Origin: Marthasterias glacialis
Taxonomy: Eukaryota > Echinodermata > Asteroidea > Forcipulatida > Asteriidae
DNA length: 64,000 nt
Assembly: GCA_911728455.2 (NCBI GenBank)
Contig: OU452239.1
Location: forward strand, 3,299,884-3,363,883
Direction of reading: 5' to 3'
Shown in pieces: positions 47,554-61,000 of this stretch. Below the pieces are notes generated by a model. That model saw nothing but the letters and a program-made list of their open reading frames with translations. It made no database searches and was not told the origin of the DNA. The stretch's first letter is position 1, and each line of letters begins with the position of its first letter. Made by a program: the position numbers and the translations under genes.

Positions 47554-48847
47554 TTATTTATTAAAATAAAATATACATCCGGATGAGCGTGACACCACCA
47601 TCGGTCCAGTACAAAAAGGTGCGATATTTCCTCATTTTGCCTATCAGTAGTGTTAGTGCGCACGCGCGATGTTCAATTTACATATTTTATAGGAAAGGTA
47701 CATTAGCCTTTCCCATGAAATATGCGTACAAATTCACACATGACGTAAAAATCCCCCCCCCCCTCAAAATTTTAGCAAATCGGTGTTTACATTGAAACAT
47801 TATTTTTAGATTGATCTTCCACTTGGAAATACGGTCCCAATACAAATCTGGTTCCCAACCTACTTTAAGGAAAAAGGGTGTTCTCAGGTTGGGGTACCAG
47901 ACAAAATAAATCAAACTGCGCCCTCAATCGTCACACACAACAACGGATGAAATAGCGATATGCCGTGCCAGGAATGCTGAAAAACACCTTTCACTTGAAA
48001 ATATTACAACTGAGTACTACTCTTACTATTATACATCGTTGGAAGCAGTATCGTGACATATTTCACAGGAAAATATTCTCCAAGGCCCAGTAATAAAGGG
48101 AACAAAAGTAGTAAGTGTAGGCTTCTGTTGTACTCAGTAAACAGTGAATGATCCTTTAACAATAGAAAGTAAACCGATTACATCGCCAATTATACTTCCC
48201 TGGAAGTATGGTCAGGGAGATTGGTCGGTAAGCTATTAATCCTAACCGCTTCACTAACTTTATACTTACAGCTCCAGACCGGACAGAGACCGGGTCTGGA
48301 AGAACTTACCTGGTGAAATGGATTTAAAACCGGACGGTAAATACCGGGCGGGCTTACCGGGGGAGAAAAGATCTCACGCCTAAGTACTTACTTTATCCTT
48401 ACACAGAGGTCATACGACTCGCTATAGTAGAATCGGATAGACGATTTTCACTATAGAGAACTTGCTCTCAGTCTAAGTTCTATAGAAAGTAATTACTATT
48501 CTACAGAGTCCTATATAATTTGTTTTGTAAGGCGAGGTACAGCATTTTGCCAATCAACCAACCGTTATTATTAACATAGTAATACCCTTCTTCCTCGTGG
48601 CCATTTTGAAATAATGTATCACTTCCGGGGCATGGTGATCATTCAAAATGTAGAGATGTGGTCGAGCAACAATTCTCATATCTATTAACGGTACCTGCTG
48701 TGGCCCAACCACGTGCATATCATAATAGCGAAACCAAAGCTCATGATGAACACAGTTATATATATTTAGGTTCAACCAACGTCCCGAAGGGTGAAGTTGA
48801 TAGTGGAACATATTTTTTTGAAAACTAACGAGACGGTTGTCCAAACC
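47554..48847. other. Intergenic and presumed promoter/5' UTR of the SLC6-like gene
   Basis: 47575-47760 resembles part of the 1870-1960 and 61190-61445 sequence (CAGTAGTGTTAGTGCGCACG, ATTAGCCTTTCCCATGAAAT). A TATATAAT-like box at about 48509-48518 lies about 330 bases before the ATG, but I cannot show that it is a promoter. Confidence 0.35.
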
Positions 48848-49049
48848 ATGCATCAGATCGACACGTGTACAGTTGATGAGCCGCGTCAGGTTGTTGATGA
48901 AGAGGCGGTCGGTATCTCGCCGAAAGAGACGAGAAACGGAAGAGAAAAATGGAGTCATAAATTGGATTTCTTATTCGCTCTGATCGGATTCTCTGTTGGT
49001 CTTGGAAATGTTTGGAGGTTCCCTTATCTGTGTTTTAAGAACGGCGGAG
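48848..49049 (+). CDS. SLC6-like gene, exon 1
   Basis: Residues 1-67 plus one base: a hydrophilic acidic N-tail, then the [17 protein letters not shown] entry into TM1, ending in the NGGG motif. The donor is GTATGT. Upstream sequence stays open in frame to a GTG at 48791, which is unlikely to be a start in an animal gene. Confidence 0.9.
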
Positions 49050-52000
49050 GTATGTACAAAATTTCAAAGTTTCTACCTGAGTTGCAGTGTGTTTATAAAA
49101 AACAATCCGGATACATACATTAAAGTGTCTTCATCTTGGATTGTCGATGGGGGATCGGGAGTCCAAAAGTCAGTAGGGTACGTGTCATCAGTTGGGTCTG
49201 TTGAATTTTCACTCGTATATCTATTTGTCGACCATAACTAGTGTCTTCCCTTTACAGTAAGTTTTTACCAGCAACAACAAAGGCAACTCGTGGGCGTTAA
49301 TACGGTTCATTAAGGACATAAGCACAGTAGCAACATTTACTATTTGTTTGTTGGGTTGTTTGTTTGTTGTTGTTTTGTGTGTATGTGTATGAAATTGAAT
49401 CTTCTTTTCAATAGTTGTATTAATATTTCGATGCAGAAAGATTGTTAAAGATTTGCCACAATTTGTGACTTCCCAATGCAATTTGATCATCTATTAAAAT
49501 CGTTTGCAGTACCCACTGCTGGATTCGAACTGCCTCTAGCTACCGCCCAATCTCGGTAGTCTAATTGGTAAGACATCTGCAAAGGTCGTTGGTTCGAATA
49601 CCACCCGAGGATTATGCCTCTGTTTTTTTCAGGACTCGAAAAAGTACACGTACCTAGTGCTTAAAGTCCCAGTTTAACATTGGTAAGAAGAATAACATGA
49701 ATGTTCACAGATTTACACATACCTTAGATGGTACAAAGATCTGATGGTAGAAAACTTTCCTTGAAATATTTCTGCCTGAAGTGCTATCGTTTTTAAATAA
49801 TGGATGAAATAAGATCCAAAATTAGTTTTCGTCTCAGTGAGACGAAAACTCTGCCAGTAGGAATGCGTACAAAAATGCTGAATGCATTTTTACCGTTTTC
49901 TCGCAAATGAAACAACCAAAATGAGCTGACGTTTTCACAGGTTGGTTTTATCACATATATCTTGATTTGCGCAAAGAATGGAAGTGTTTACTGTCAGTTT
50001 ACCAATGTTGAACTGGGGCTTTAACACACAAGGCTGTATGGGTACAAAACACACACAAAATGCAATTTGATCAGTTGTCCCTACCCGTTCTCTCTGTTTG
50101 TAAAATGCCCTTTTCTTTTCTTTTTTTTCCTTTTAACTTTGCAGGTGCGTTCCTCATCCCGTACGTGATATGCCTGGTCGTAGGGGGCGTACCCCTACTC
50201 CTTCTGGAGCTAGGTCTAGGTCAATTCATGGCTCAAGGAGGCATTGGCGTATGGAAAATATCTCCACTCTTCAAGGGTATGAAACATGACGTAATGAGAT
50301 ACGTAATACAAACGTAAATGGCGTCATATTGACGGATAATCACACCCGACCTTTGTGACGGCCATAATGTTTAAGAACGAGAGGGAGCACTCATGTCACG
50401 CACAAAACTCCGCTGACCCACCATGGGCGAAAATCCCTTTGGGCCAATTGCATACGACTGTCCACTTAGGAAATGTTCACTTTGTAAACTGATGAGTGAC
50501 CAGCGTAATGTGATTGGTCAGCGCCATTTTCTCAATGGTCAAACATGCTTATTGTCGGGCCGTGCCGCATGGTTTTGTACCCTTCTATTTAATACTTTTT
50601 ATAACTCTATGGTCACGGATCAGTATAGTGTTTGTTCATCACCAGGCTTGAAACTAGGGTAAATGTTTAGAGGACACAAGGGGGTTTCCCCTTTTTTTTC
50701 AAGGGGGCGCTCCTGGCCAATTAAAAATGTTCACTTTTCCTAAACAAGCCCCCTTTTAGCGCTCTTGTTATGCTGTTTACTATTTTTGTATAAGATAATC
50801 TGACATTGAGGTGAAACAAATACACTGTCTGCGTGTAAGTAGAAAAAAGTTTACCAAACAACATTGAAATTGCTACATAAAAGCTTTATGTAACATTTTA
50901 GTTGGTAATGTGTAATCTAAACAGTCCAGGTTTCAAGGGGGCAGGGTGTTGGGGGGGGGGGGCAGGGCGCCCGGGGGCACAGACATCAAGGCGGTGGGGG
51001 GCACTTGCGTTGTGTAATGCATTTAATGTATGTCCCATGAGTTGTGTAATGCACGTACAAGATCCCAGTGACACGTATTGCTAAGAGAAGGGGTTTGCCC
51101 CAGTGTTTCTGGCATTGGCTGCTGAATGCGCCGCATCACCTTGTAAACCCTTGTAAGGTGCTGCATAAATGGCTCTCATATTTCAAAAACTTCAAAAACC
51201 TGTCGTAAAAAATGACAACAACAAGTGCCTTGAGTGCGTAATTGCTCGTAGATACATGCACTATATAAGACACTGGTATTATTATTATTATTATTGCTAT
51301 TATTATTATTATATCAAGCAATAAACCACAAGGGTTTTTACCTCCCAATCAGTTTCCCGTGTGGTTTCTTGCTTGATGTTTAAAGTAAAAAGGCGCATCA
51401 CCCTTAAGGTAGATCTCCATGCTGCCGCTTCCCGGGTTATATCCATATAGAGCTAGCTCTATAGTTGTATCGTATATTATGGGGGTGTGATCCCTGGCTA
51501 CACCGTCAGCAGTAACCGGTTGAATGGCCTCTGACTGGCACCCCCCCCCCCCCCCCCGAACGAAGATATTGACAAAATAGGGAAACCGCCAACATTAGGG
51601 CTGGATAGCTCAGTTGGTGGAACGTCGGTACGTTAAACTGGTGGTCGCAGGTTCAAATCCCGCTCCAGTCAATTTTTCTTTGTTCACCTAAAAATGTATT
51701 ATTATTGTTACTCAAGTCAACATGTATACTTTGTCTTTAAGGTATCGGCATTACAAGTGTGATGTTAGTGACTATGGTAAACATCTACTACAACGTCATC
51801 CTAGCCTGGACGCTGTATTATATGTTCATGTCCTTCACTGCTGTGTTACCTTGGTCTCACTGTAACAATCCCTTCAACACGGAGCTATGTAGAGATCCAT
51901 CTGGGTACGGTGTAGAGGGCACTGACCTCTGGAGATGCGATCACATCTGGAAGAATGGAACCACGCCGTATGTAGGCTCAACAAACTTGACAACTATTGC

Positions 52001-55000
52001 AACAGGATCCCAGTTTGACTGTTCACTGTTAACGGATGTCAACAGAACGAGCTCTGTTGTTGAGTTTTGGGAGTGAGTTTGTTATTTTGGGTGTTGTTTT
52101 TTTTAAGTTGTTTTGTTGCAAAGTTACATTGAAAGTAAACAATAACCGTTTTGCGCAAAATCCGCCCAAAGAGGCTCAGGGCTCGATTTCACAAAGAGTT
52201 CAGATTGATGTTAACTGCGAATCACTCTTAACTGCTTAGCAAGTGTGATGTCACAATACAAATCACTATGGTAATACTGACAACTCATCTTAAGATGAAT
52301 CTTAGTGCTTTGTGAAATCGACCCCAAGGGTCATAGCGATGGATTAGTATGTGCTTCCGGTTGTATCGTTATCTGTGCCTTCAAACAAAATGTTGCGATT
52401 GAAAATAATTCTTCTTGCTCTAAAAGACATTTTTGGCAGTTAAAATAGTATGGAAGAGACCTAAGTAAAATGAAAATAACTGAAATATTCATGTATGTCA
52501 ACAAAGCACAAACACTCCAAAAACAAAGGTTAGCGGAAACACCATGTGAAGTATTTCTCTCTCTGACTTCAAATTCAAATCACGTTTATTTCAATGTTGC
52601 TATGTACAGGAATTACATACAATAACAAAAATCATCATAACAAAAATCTTAACAAAAAGATACAAAAAACAACAACAACAATTATTTCATATAATTAACA
52701 TAAGGGCAAAAATTATGAATAAAGTTTAAATTACGATGTGCTAAACATAAGTCATGTGGGGGTGAAGCACTGCTTTTGTTCCCTACGTTGACAGACAAGC
52801 GGAAACTGAACACAGAACTTAAGGCTGACAAGTGACATAAAAGAACATGACAAAACAACGTATAATGTACTGCGACAACATTATTAGAGACATCCGTGTG
52901 TAGATTCTAGTATGAGTCAGCATTTAGAAGGTGTTTTCAAGTTTTTGGTGAAAATAGAAAGAGTGCGATACATTTTATGGGATCGTTCAAGGCATTCCAG
53001 AAAGCAACACCACGCTGAGAAAAGCTGTTTTTATACAATGAAGTTCTGTTAAAACTTTACAGCGAGGTTTCGTTTTGAGGTATTTCAGGTTTGATATGAG
53101 TGAATGGTTGAGGCAGGCGAGAAACTTGAGTTGAAACACTGTGGCAATGCATTATTCATGAATTTAAACATATATTTTCCTATGCTAGGTTATACAAATC
53201 AAGTAGTTATAACACTTTAAAGTCCCAGCTCAACATTGGTAAGAAAAAAAAACATAAATGTTCACAAATTTACACATGGCTTACATTGTACAAAGATAAC
53301 GATGGTAGAAAACTCCCCTTGAAATATTTCTGCCTGAATGTTATCGTTTTTATATAATAAATTAATTAAGATCCAAACGTCTCACTGAGACGAAAACTCT
53401 ACCTATAGTAATGCGTAAAAAATGCTGAATGCGTTTTTACCGTTTTAATGAAACAACGAAATGAGGTGACATGTTCACAAGTTGGTTTTATTACAAATAC
53501 ATTGATTTGTGCAAAGCATTGAAACATTTACAGTCAGTTTACCAATGTACTGCTGGGGCTTTAAAGATCCACCCAGTTAAGTATTGAGTAATTTAAATAT
53601 GGATGTACAAGAGAATTATAGAGTGTTAATAATTTGGAACTTGATATAAAGAACTTGAAACGATTCATTATCCCAATGTTCTTTGCTATTTTTTGTCGAC
53701 ACATCATTGATATGACCCTTCCAAGTATGGTTCTCATCACTTTGTATACCTATAAAATTTAGTAGACTTGGGGTTGTTCTGGGGAAATAAACTCCCGACG
53801 TTTCGATTAGATTGCTCTGATTGTCTGCAGGGGAAATTTAAAGCATAGATAATTGCACAAACTCGACAGAGCACCCAAAACACGATAAAAGGGAAAAACG
53901 TAATAAGACAACAAAAAAATCGAATTACCCTTTTCGGAAGCGTATTGCCGCCCCGTGAATAAAACAAATCTCACTCTTATCGTGTACGCACACAATTGTA
54001 ATCGTGTACGTATATGTTAACTTAACGTGTACACACACGATAAGTTTGGACTTATCATGTACGTTCACTATAATTATCGTGTACGTACACGATAAATATT
54101 GTGTACGTACAAGATAACTAACGTGTACGTACACGAAGGAGTGAGGTTTTTTTTTTTAATTCACGCTTCTGTAGCCTTTTCTAATTGTTATATTCAATTG
54201 TTTTCTTACAGACGGAAGATTTTACAAATACATTTGTCAGATGGATTGCATGACATGGGCTCCTTAAACTGGCAGTTGTCATTGTGTTTGATCTTAGCCT
54301 GGGTTATCGTCTACATGTGCGTGTTTAAAGGAGTCAAAAGCAGTGGAAAGGTGAGTGCCAGGCTGTAACGATCGAGCGAGCTTGTTGTAAATATCATTTT
54401 AAAAACTCTCATGTTGTTTAGTTTCCCCTGAATTTCAAGTCTATTTTTAAAGGTCGGGATATGACCCATTCGTACAATACAAATGATAACAGTGACAACC
54501 GTATCAAACACTACAACATTAGAGGTGAGCGAGGTCTTCTTTGATGAGAGTTTCATGACTTTTGGCCTTCCCTGGACGGCCCCTGCTTGTAAACTGTATA
54601 ATTGTCCAAAAAAAATAAAAAATACAAATAAAAAATGTAAAAAAATGTGTAATCGTTGGGACCAGTTCAATTTTATTTATTTTTTGTTTGCAATTTTATG
54701 TTTGGAATTATCAAATAAGTTTAAATCTAAAACACATATAAATCAGGAAAAAATATTCAAACACTACAAAACTCTGTTAAAATCTTGTTTTTAAACTTCA
54801 AGGAAATTAAAACTGGTCGATTTCACTGAACTCTTCCTAACTTAGGTAACATCCTAGCTTTAAGATGCAAAGATATTTGTATTATGACATAACACTTTCC
54901 TTGATAACTAAGCTTGATTTATACGTTTGCTCATCTTAAGATTGATCTTAGTGCTTCACGTGAAATCGACTGAAGGTCGCTTACGAAACGGGATATTGTT

Positions 55001-58000
55001 GTCACTGTCTTATAGATCTACGGATTTGTTATTGTAAAAACAGAAGAATTCATTTTGGCAAAAAAAAAAAAAGAAGAAAAAGGAAAAAAATCGTTGTGAA
55101 AATATATCAACAGTAAACTTTATTTTCAAAATATTATGATTACCCCGGGAAAGCGCCCCCTACATTTTGCGCACATTGACTCGGTGCCTGGTGATTGCAG
55201 TCCCCATTATGTTCTTGCATATCATAATTGAGTTCAGAATGTGGATAAATGACTTTCTTTATGCTCATAACCCTATTTATACTACATGGATAGTGTACTG
55301 TGTATATTGTATACAACACCAGTCCCATAGAGAACCATTCCAACCCCCCCCCCCAAAAAAAAAAAAAAAAAGTTCTAATGAAGTGCTAATACCCTGGTCA
55401 GTCCCTTACTGATAAGCCACAACCCCAATAAACTATAGTTTCAAGGCCCCTGAACCATGCCATTTACATCTGGGAGGTCTTTTGAAGTATTTATAGCACC
55501 CTGAAACTAAGCAAAGAACAACAAAACACTTACTAAACCATTAATACTGTATAGGGACAGCAATCCCCAAGACAGGCGCTAATAGACTAACCAGCTGTTT
55601 TTCCCTGACCCCAGGCTAAATTGGGCAGCAATGTCTGCAATTCATCAATGAGGTGTTGACAGATGCCCCATTACAGGATAAACAGAAGTTTCCTGTCCAG
55701 TGGATTTTTTTTCCAGGGGTGGCAGATTAAACACCATTTGGTTGGGGAAAGCTGTCCCCATGGTAACGAGTTCCAGGGGTTTACTTAATTAATTGCAAAA
55801 TTAACATTGTCTTCAGTACCTTATACAGAACTGGACTGAAGAAATGTTTTATGGAGGTTGAAAATGCAGTGAAGGCATGGGGACAGCGTGTAGACCCAAA
55901 AAGGATTTTCCCAACTGCTATTAGTTTATTTTTGACAAAGAACTTTATGCTTTAACGACTGGAAATGTAATTTGAGGTTTAAAAATGTATAGAATACAAA
56001 GGAACAGATATAGGCCACTATGCTATTTTCCCTTTGCTGTTGTTAAAATTATTTATATACTTATTTATTTATTTATTTATTTATTTTTTCACAAAGACCT
56101 TTTTGCTTTTATAGCGATTTTGTTTTTCAATAATTAATAACCTCAAGTGTTTTAATGCAAGCCTTAAAATTGACGTGTAGTTTTTAAACCACTTTTAAAG
56201 ACAAAAATAGATGAACAAAATTAATACCCGTGATGTGTCAAGATAAATTAGATAAAAAGGTTTATTTAAACAAATGTATCCATGGCACAAAGGCTGAATA
56301 GAAGAAAAAAAAATACACTGGAAAACATGTACAAAATAATTTTATGGAAGACATCAAACATAAAAAAGTAATGTCTCATTGTTTTTCCCCCTTTTCTAAA
56401 CCAAAGGTTGTTTATTTCACTGCAACGTTCCCCTACGTGTTGATCACCATACTGCTGGTTAGAGCTGTTACTCTGGAGAACGCTACGGAGGGGTTGTTGT
56501 ACTATCTTAAACCTAACATGACAAGGCTACAATATGGGCAGGTAAAGAAACCCTGAGATTGAATGATGAGTATTTTATTACTGTTTTGTTTTTAAATCTT
56601 TAAAAACATTTGGGCTTGGAGTCATCCAGAGAAGCATTAAACAAAAACTGTCAACAAGATGTGTCTTCAAAAAGTCACTGGTCATAATATTATATTTAAA
56701 AAATAATAAGAAAATAAAATATTTACATCAAAAGCAAACACCCCAACAAACAAACAAACTATAACAAGCAAACAAAGAACAACAAAACATGCGGTCAGCG
56801 AACACGAGAACAAAACAACAGACAAGCAAACACCTCCAACAAAAAAACAGAAAAGCCAACACGAAAGCAGACGGACAAAAAGGCAGACAGTCAGGCAGCC
56901 CTACATCGGTAAACATGGACAGACAAGCAGACAAAAGACACACCAAAGGAAACACCACTACAATCAAAAGTAGACCATAAAGACACATCACAAAAAAATA
57001 ACCAAGATAACAGCTAAAAGAGCTATTAACCCTATCAGGACCGGGGGGGGCACAATGTGCCCCCCTACCAATTTTCAGACCCAAAAAATGTTCAGATTTG
57101 TCAATCAAACCTTATTATTTCTCCCTGGGCCCTTGGCGGCGGCCATTTTGATTGTTAAGTGAAAAAAAAACGCAAAAAACTTTTTTTTTTCCAAAAATGG
57201 AATAAATTAATGAATTATTATGACCCCTAAAGATAACTCCAGTGACTAAATTAGGTTCAAATTATATTTATCTTGTAAAAATGTACAAGTTTGCCAAGTT
57301 TCAAAACATTCGGACAAAAAATACAGAAGTTATGGCAAAAACACGATTTTTGACCAAAAATGGGCAAAAAACAGTCAAAAACACCCTCTAGTGACGATTT
57401 TTTGAAATTTTGTGACGTCATCATGTAGAACTCGGTGAAATTAACATTTGTGGCAAGTTTCATCAAAATCGGTCGAACACTTTGGAAAATACAGAGGAAA
57501 AAAAAAAACCCGGTCCTGATAGGGTTAAAGAACGTAAAATAACAGCGTCAGCAGTCAGCCTTATAAATTATAATGAAAAGATTATAGAATGTAGTCTCGC
57601 AAGTATTCCCGCTCAGTGCATGATTTGGTCCCAACTGAAAACAAAGTGAATAACTGATAGCGAGTCTATTTCTTCACTTTGATTTTCAAAAATAAGATGT
57701 AATTGTTTAAACAAAAAACTAAACTTGTCAAACTTTGGGCAGTTTTACGTCTGTAAATTAATTAAGTATTGTTATTGTTATTTTATAATCCGGAGATAGA
57801 TATTTCTAGTTCATTTATCTCACACTAAATAAAATTATAAAAACAGAGAACGGAAGTATTATAGATTAAGTAAAATAAAACACTTTTAAGATAAACTCGT
57901 ATGAGACACAATTGAAGGCCTTCTGTAGATTTAAACTTACTTGTGATCAAAGGTTACTTACAGCCAGATAGCTAGCTACATTGCCTAAAAACGTGGAATC

Positions 58001-61000
58001 TTAGTTTAAATCACAAAGGAATTTAAGCTTTCTGTTCACTAATTAAAAGCAGGTAGTTGTCACTGTCTTGCAGATGGATTTGTTTTTGTCACCGGAAATC
58101 CTTTCTCGGTCTCGAAGACCCTAAAGCGGAAACGTAGATTAGTCAAAGAGCTCAATATCCGTCTAGACCTCATTACTCACTTATCTCACAGAAAGTGATA
58201 TTGCAAATCTTGCGCACTCAAATGACGTTCTTAAAGTCCCAGCTAAGCATTGATCAGAAGAAAAGCATGAATGTTCACAGATTTACATATACCTTGCATG
58301 GTATAAAGATATGATGGTAGAAAGCTTTCCTTGAAATATTTCTATGAGGTGTTATCGTTTTCAAATAATACATGAAATAAGATCAAAAATTAGTTTTCGT
58401 CTCACATAGGTATCTAGCATGGAACGGTACGTAAGGAACGTTATTACATAAAAATGACGTACACTCCGAATAAAAGGCCCCTACAATAAACCTTTGTTTG
58501 GGGAATGTCTTCAGTTGCCACAATAGGTGATCGGCTCAACGGCTATGGGATTAAGACGTTGAATGACACCTGACCATACCCGGCGCACACTGTTCGCTCG
58601 ACAATTACTGGGGGTTGCTAAATACACTGTTTTGTAAGGAACCACTGAGGCGGGCGCTTTAAAAGCCTAAGCATCTAGCGCGCAACGGTTTGGTTCGTAA
58701 CGGTATTACTTATTATGGCCGCTTTGCCATGATGAAATTTGGTGACTTTGCCATGATGAAATTTGGTGACTTTGCCATGATGAAATTTGTTGACTTTCCT
58801 TAACTACTACCTTATGTGCCCCTACCCCGTCCCAGCCTAAGCTATAAGACAGTCCTGATAGAATTAATCTGATATTTATTGAATTGGAGTTGAGGGCCGA
58901 TTACTTTTCGCCGCAACGTCAGTGCAACGTTAGACATTTGCTGAAATGTGAGTATATGTCATATTTTAAGTAATACCATTACGAACCAAACCGTTGCACG
59001 CTAGATGCTTAGGCTTTTGAAGTGCCCGCCTCAGTGATTCGTTACAAAACAGTGTATTTAGCAATCGCCAGTAATTGTCTAGCGAACAGCGCGCGCCGGG
59101 CATGGTCATGTGTCACTCAACATCTTAATCCCATAGCCATTGCAAATCAACTTAACCAACCAGTGAGGGTGGAGATATAAAGTTTATCATAATGGGATGT
59201 TAATTTTTGCATCGGGGATAAAGAATAATATTTGTGTTTTAACCCATACACCGATGAGTGTTAAGCACTGTATACTCAGTACTTTCTCTGAGTCCTATGA
59301 ACACAATCTACAGGCATATTCCTCGGGTGGGATTCGAACTGCCTCTAGCTGCTAGGCAATCTCGGTAGTCTAGCTAGTAAGACATCTGCAGCTGCAGCTC
59401 TAGAATGGCGGGGTCGTGGGTTCGAACCCCACCGAGTAATTTGCCTGTTTTTTCACAAGACTGAGTATACAGTGCTAAACACACATCTGTGTATGGGTAA
59501 AAAAACACACAAATAATACAAGTTTATCATTATTTGTCTTTAATAATTGATTTTGATTCTTCCTGACAGACGTGGCTAGATGCGGCAACACAGATTATGT
59601 TTACGTACTCCCTAGGGATTGGCAATATGGCTGCACTGGGAAGCTACAACACTTTCCACCATAACTTCTTTAGGTAAAAGTGATCTGACTCTTGTATGAG
59701 AGAAAGGCAAATCTCGATCCCCACCCTAATTTAATTAATCGATTACTTGCATTGCACATTATTACGTTGACTTTTAGTATCGTAGGCTTCAAAATGAGAT
59801 CTGCTGCTTCTGGTGGTAAAGAGTTGGGAGTCCCTAAAGTGTTTGTGCGTACTATTCACGTTGTGGTAATTTAAAAAAAAAATCACATTTTTTAATGTAC
59901 AACAAAAACAACATTTTTATGAATGTTATGACTAATGTTCGTTGTAATTATAACATTATTATTACCACTGTTCATCGGACTCTAAGTGTTATTCCTGGAC
60001 CATCTCTACTCCTTAGGAGTATGCAGCACCGGCAATCAAATGGACGCTGGTTGCTAGCCATGGCACGTAAACAATCTCTATAGCCTTTCAGGTACCCATT
60101 CACTCCTAGACGGTGAGAAGCAATTATAGTTTTAACTTGTGCTTTGGGACAAGACACTTCAAAGGGTCTTACCCAAGAATACATTAAAGGGGGCTGTGTT
60201 GTCAAGATTATAGTAGGTCTGTGGTTGTGCATGGAAAGATGAGCTCTCACCCAGATACTGCACGTGCGCGCGCGCTTGTGGTCAAATCACAAAGGGCGCC
60301 GTCTTAGTAAAACTGTGATGTGACCGCAGGCGCGCACGCTCACGTAGTACCTGGGTTATTTCATTTACTGCTAAAATCATGACGACACAGCCCCTTTAAT
60401 GTAATTGCCATTACCGGGATTTTGCCCAAACTCCAATTACTTTGATGTGCTAGACAGGGGGGCAAAGATATGCTCCTTGAAAATGAGTGACGTATTTGGT
60501 ATGATCGTTCTCATAAGTCACGTGTATATTATTGTCACAACACTGAAGAAATGTTTGACATTTTTCACAATAGCGATTTAAATACATGTACTTGTCATGA
60601 TCCTTTTTCACAGAGATGGTATCCTGTTTGCGGTGGTAAACAGCGGTACCAGTCTGTACTCTGGCGTAGTGATATTCGCCGTGTTAGGCTTCATGGCGGG
60701 CAAGTACAGTATTCCCGTGGCGGATGTAGTCAAATCAGGTAAAATCTCGTTTATTAATATTTTTGTAATGATTGTTTGGTACTTTTTCTGTACCATCGGT
60801 GAACCCCTTACGTCATGAGGTTTTGACGTAGATTTTGTATGTGCTGTGTGTTTTTCTTGAAACCTAATGATGTGATTGATTATATTTTCCCGCAAACCAA
60901 TCTGTTCAAAACCTTAATCCACATTATTTGAACTTATAATCGAGTTTATGTTTCTACTTTTGTTTTAAATCTAGGTCCAGGCCTCGCCTTTGTGGCTTAC

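Noticed and set aside
48554-48958. 134-codon minus-strand frame over SLC6 exon 1
   Set aside because: It is antisense to a conserved coding exon. The SLC6 reading on the plus strand explains the openness.
56728-57108. 126-codon hydrophobic minus-strand frame rich in Cys, Leu and Phe
   Set aside because: It arises from an A- and CAAACA-rich plus strand and runs into the M4 element. The hydrophobicity reflects base composition.
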